Assembly: GCA_038230775.1 (NCBI GenBank) | Contig: JBBRMQ010000093.1 | Coordinates: 1-14,352 of the forward strand | Reading direction: 5' to 3' | DNA: 14,352 bases | Source of the DNA: JBBRMQ01 sp038230775 | GTDB lineage: Bacteria > Acidobacteriota > Thermoanaerobaculia > Gp7-AA8 | Notes under the pieces: model-generated | Told to the model about the DNA's origin: nothing | The model's input: the letters and a program-made list of their open reading frames with translations, nothing else | Database searches by the model: none | Position numbers and translations under genes: made by a program | Shown here: positions 14,335 through 14,352 of the stretch, one piece after another | Position numbering within the stretch: the first letter of the stretch is position 1 | Layout: the number at the start of each line of letters is the position of its first letter

Positions 14335-14352
14335 TGCGAGAAACCCCTCACC
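14335..14352. repeat. Dispersed repeat, start of copy 2, cut by window end
   Basis: TGCGAGAAACCCCTCACC is identical to 5264-5281, the first bases of the nested inverted repeat. It begins 18 bp after the stop of the HlyD-type gene, just as copy 1 begins 6 bp after the stop of the GlsB-like gene in the same orientation. The remainder of the element lies outside the window. Confidence 0.75.

Overview
The window is about 14.4 kb of GC-rich bacterial DNA with a mixed gene order. The content points to a Gram-negative-type cell envelope: two lipoproteins, an OmpA-like protein, a periplasmic adaptor and large exported beta-rich proteins. The mix of carboxypeptidase-regulatory-like/Ig proteins, a MacB/ADOP-type permease remnant, a HipA_2-DUF3037 pair and structured intergenic repeats suits Acidobacteriota or a relative. 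That placement is inference from family knowledge; there is no rRNA or marker gene to confirm it. No tRNA, rRNA, CRISPR array, transposase or phage gene is visible.

Layout. Positions 1-4760 hold the 3' end of a parallel beta-helix protein, a 1320-residue exported protein made of six ~100-residue repeats with paired cysteines plus Ig-type domains, and a strong hairpin terminator. At 4982-5257 there is a small GlsB/YeaQ-type membrane protein gene broken by one in-frame amber codon, followed at once by a ~120-bp nested inverted repeat. The first 18 bases of that repeat recur at the very end of the window. On the minus strand, 5411-6578 is an overlapping HipA-like kinase/DUF3037 pair, divergent across only 39 bp from a TPR lipoprotein gene (6618-7529). 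Next come a minus-strand pair, lipoprotein then OmpA-like protein (8808 to 7643), and a 127-bp MITE-like inverted repeat (8876-9002). Immediately beyond it is a 5'-truncated MacB/FtsX-type permease (9050-9955). A very GC-rich inverted repeat separates this from a YfiT/DinB-like metalloprotein (10056-10586, minus).

From 10694 a plus-strand pair encodes an F420-dependent NADP reductase-like Rossmann protein and an Asp/Glu racemase-family protein. A MetR-like LysR regulator (12943-12008, minus) converges on the pair with overlapping 3' ends. The regulator is divergent from an HlyD-type efflux adaptor (13075-14316). The gap between them carries several perfect inverted repeats, one of which has MetR-box geometry.

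How the genes may work together. The supported functional units are the HipA_2/DUF3037 pair, the lipoprotein/OmpA envelope pair, the reductase/racemase pair, and the LysR-controlled divergent HlyD gene, whose ABC or RND partner probably lies beyond the right edge. I see no clearly novel multi-gene defence or mobile system. The most notable points are the amber-interrupted gene, the permease remnant beside a MITE-like element, the operator cluster with a possible leaderless promoter for the LysR gene, and the cysteine-paired repeat protein.
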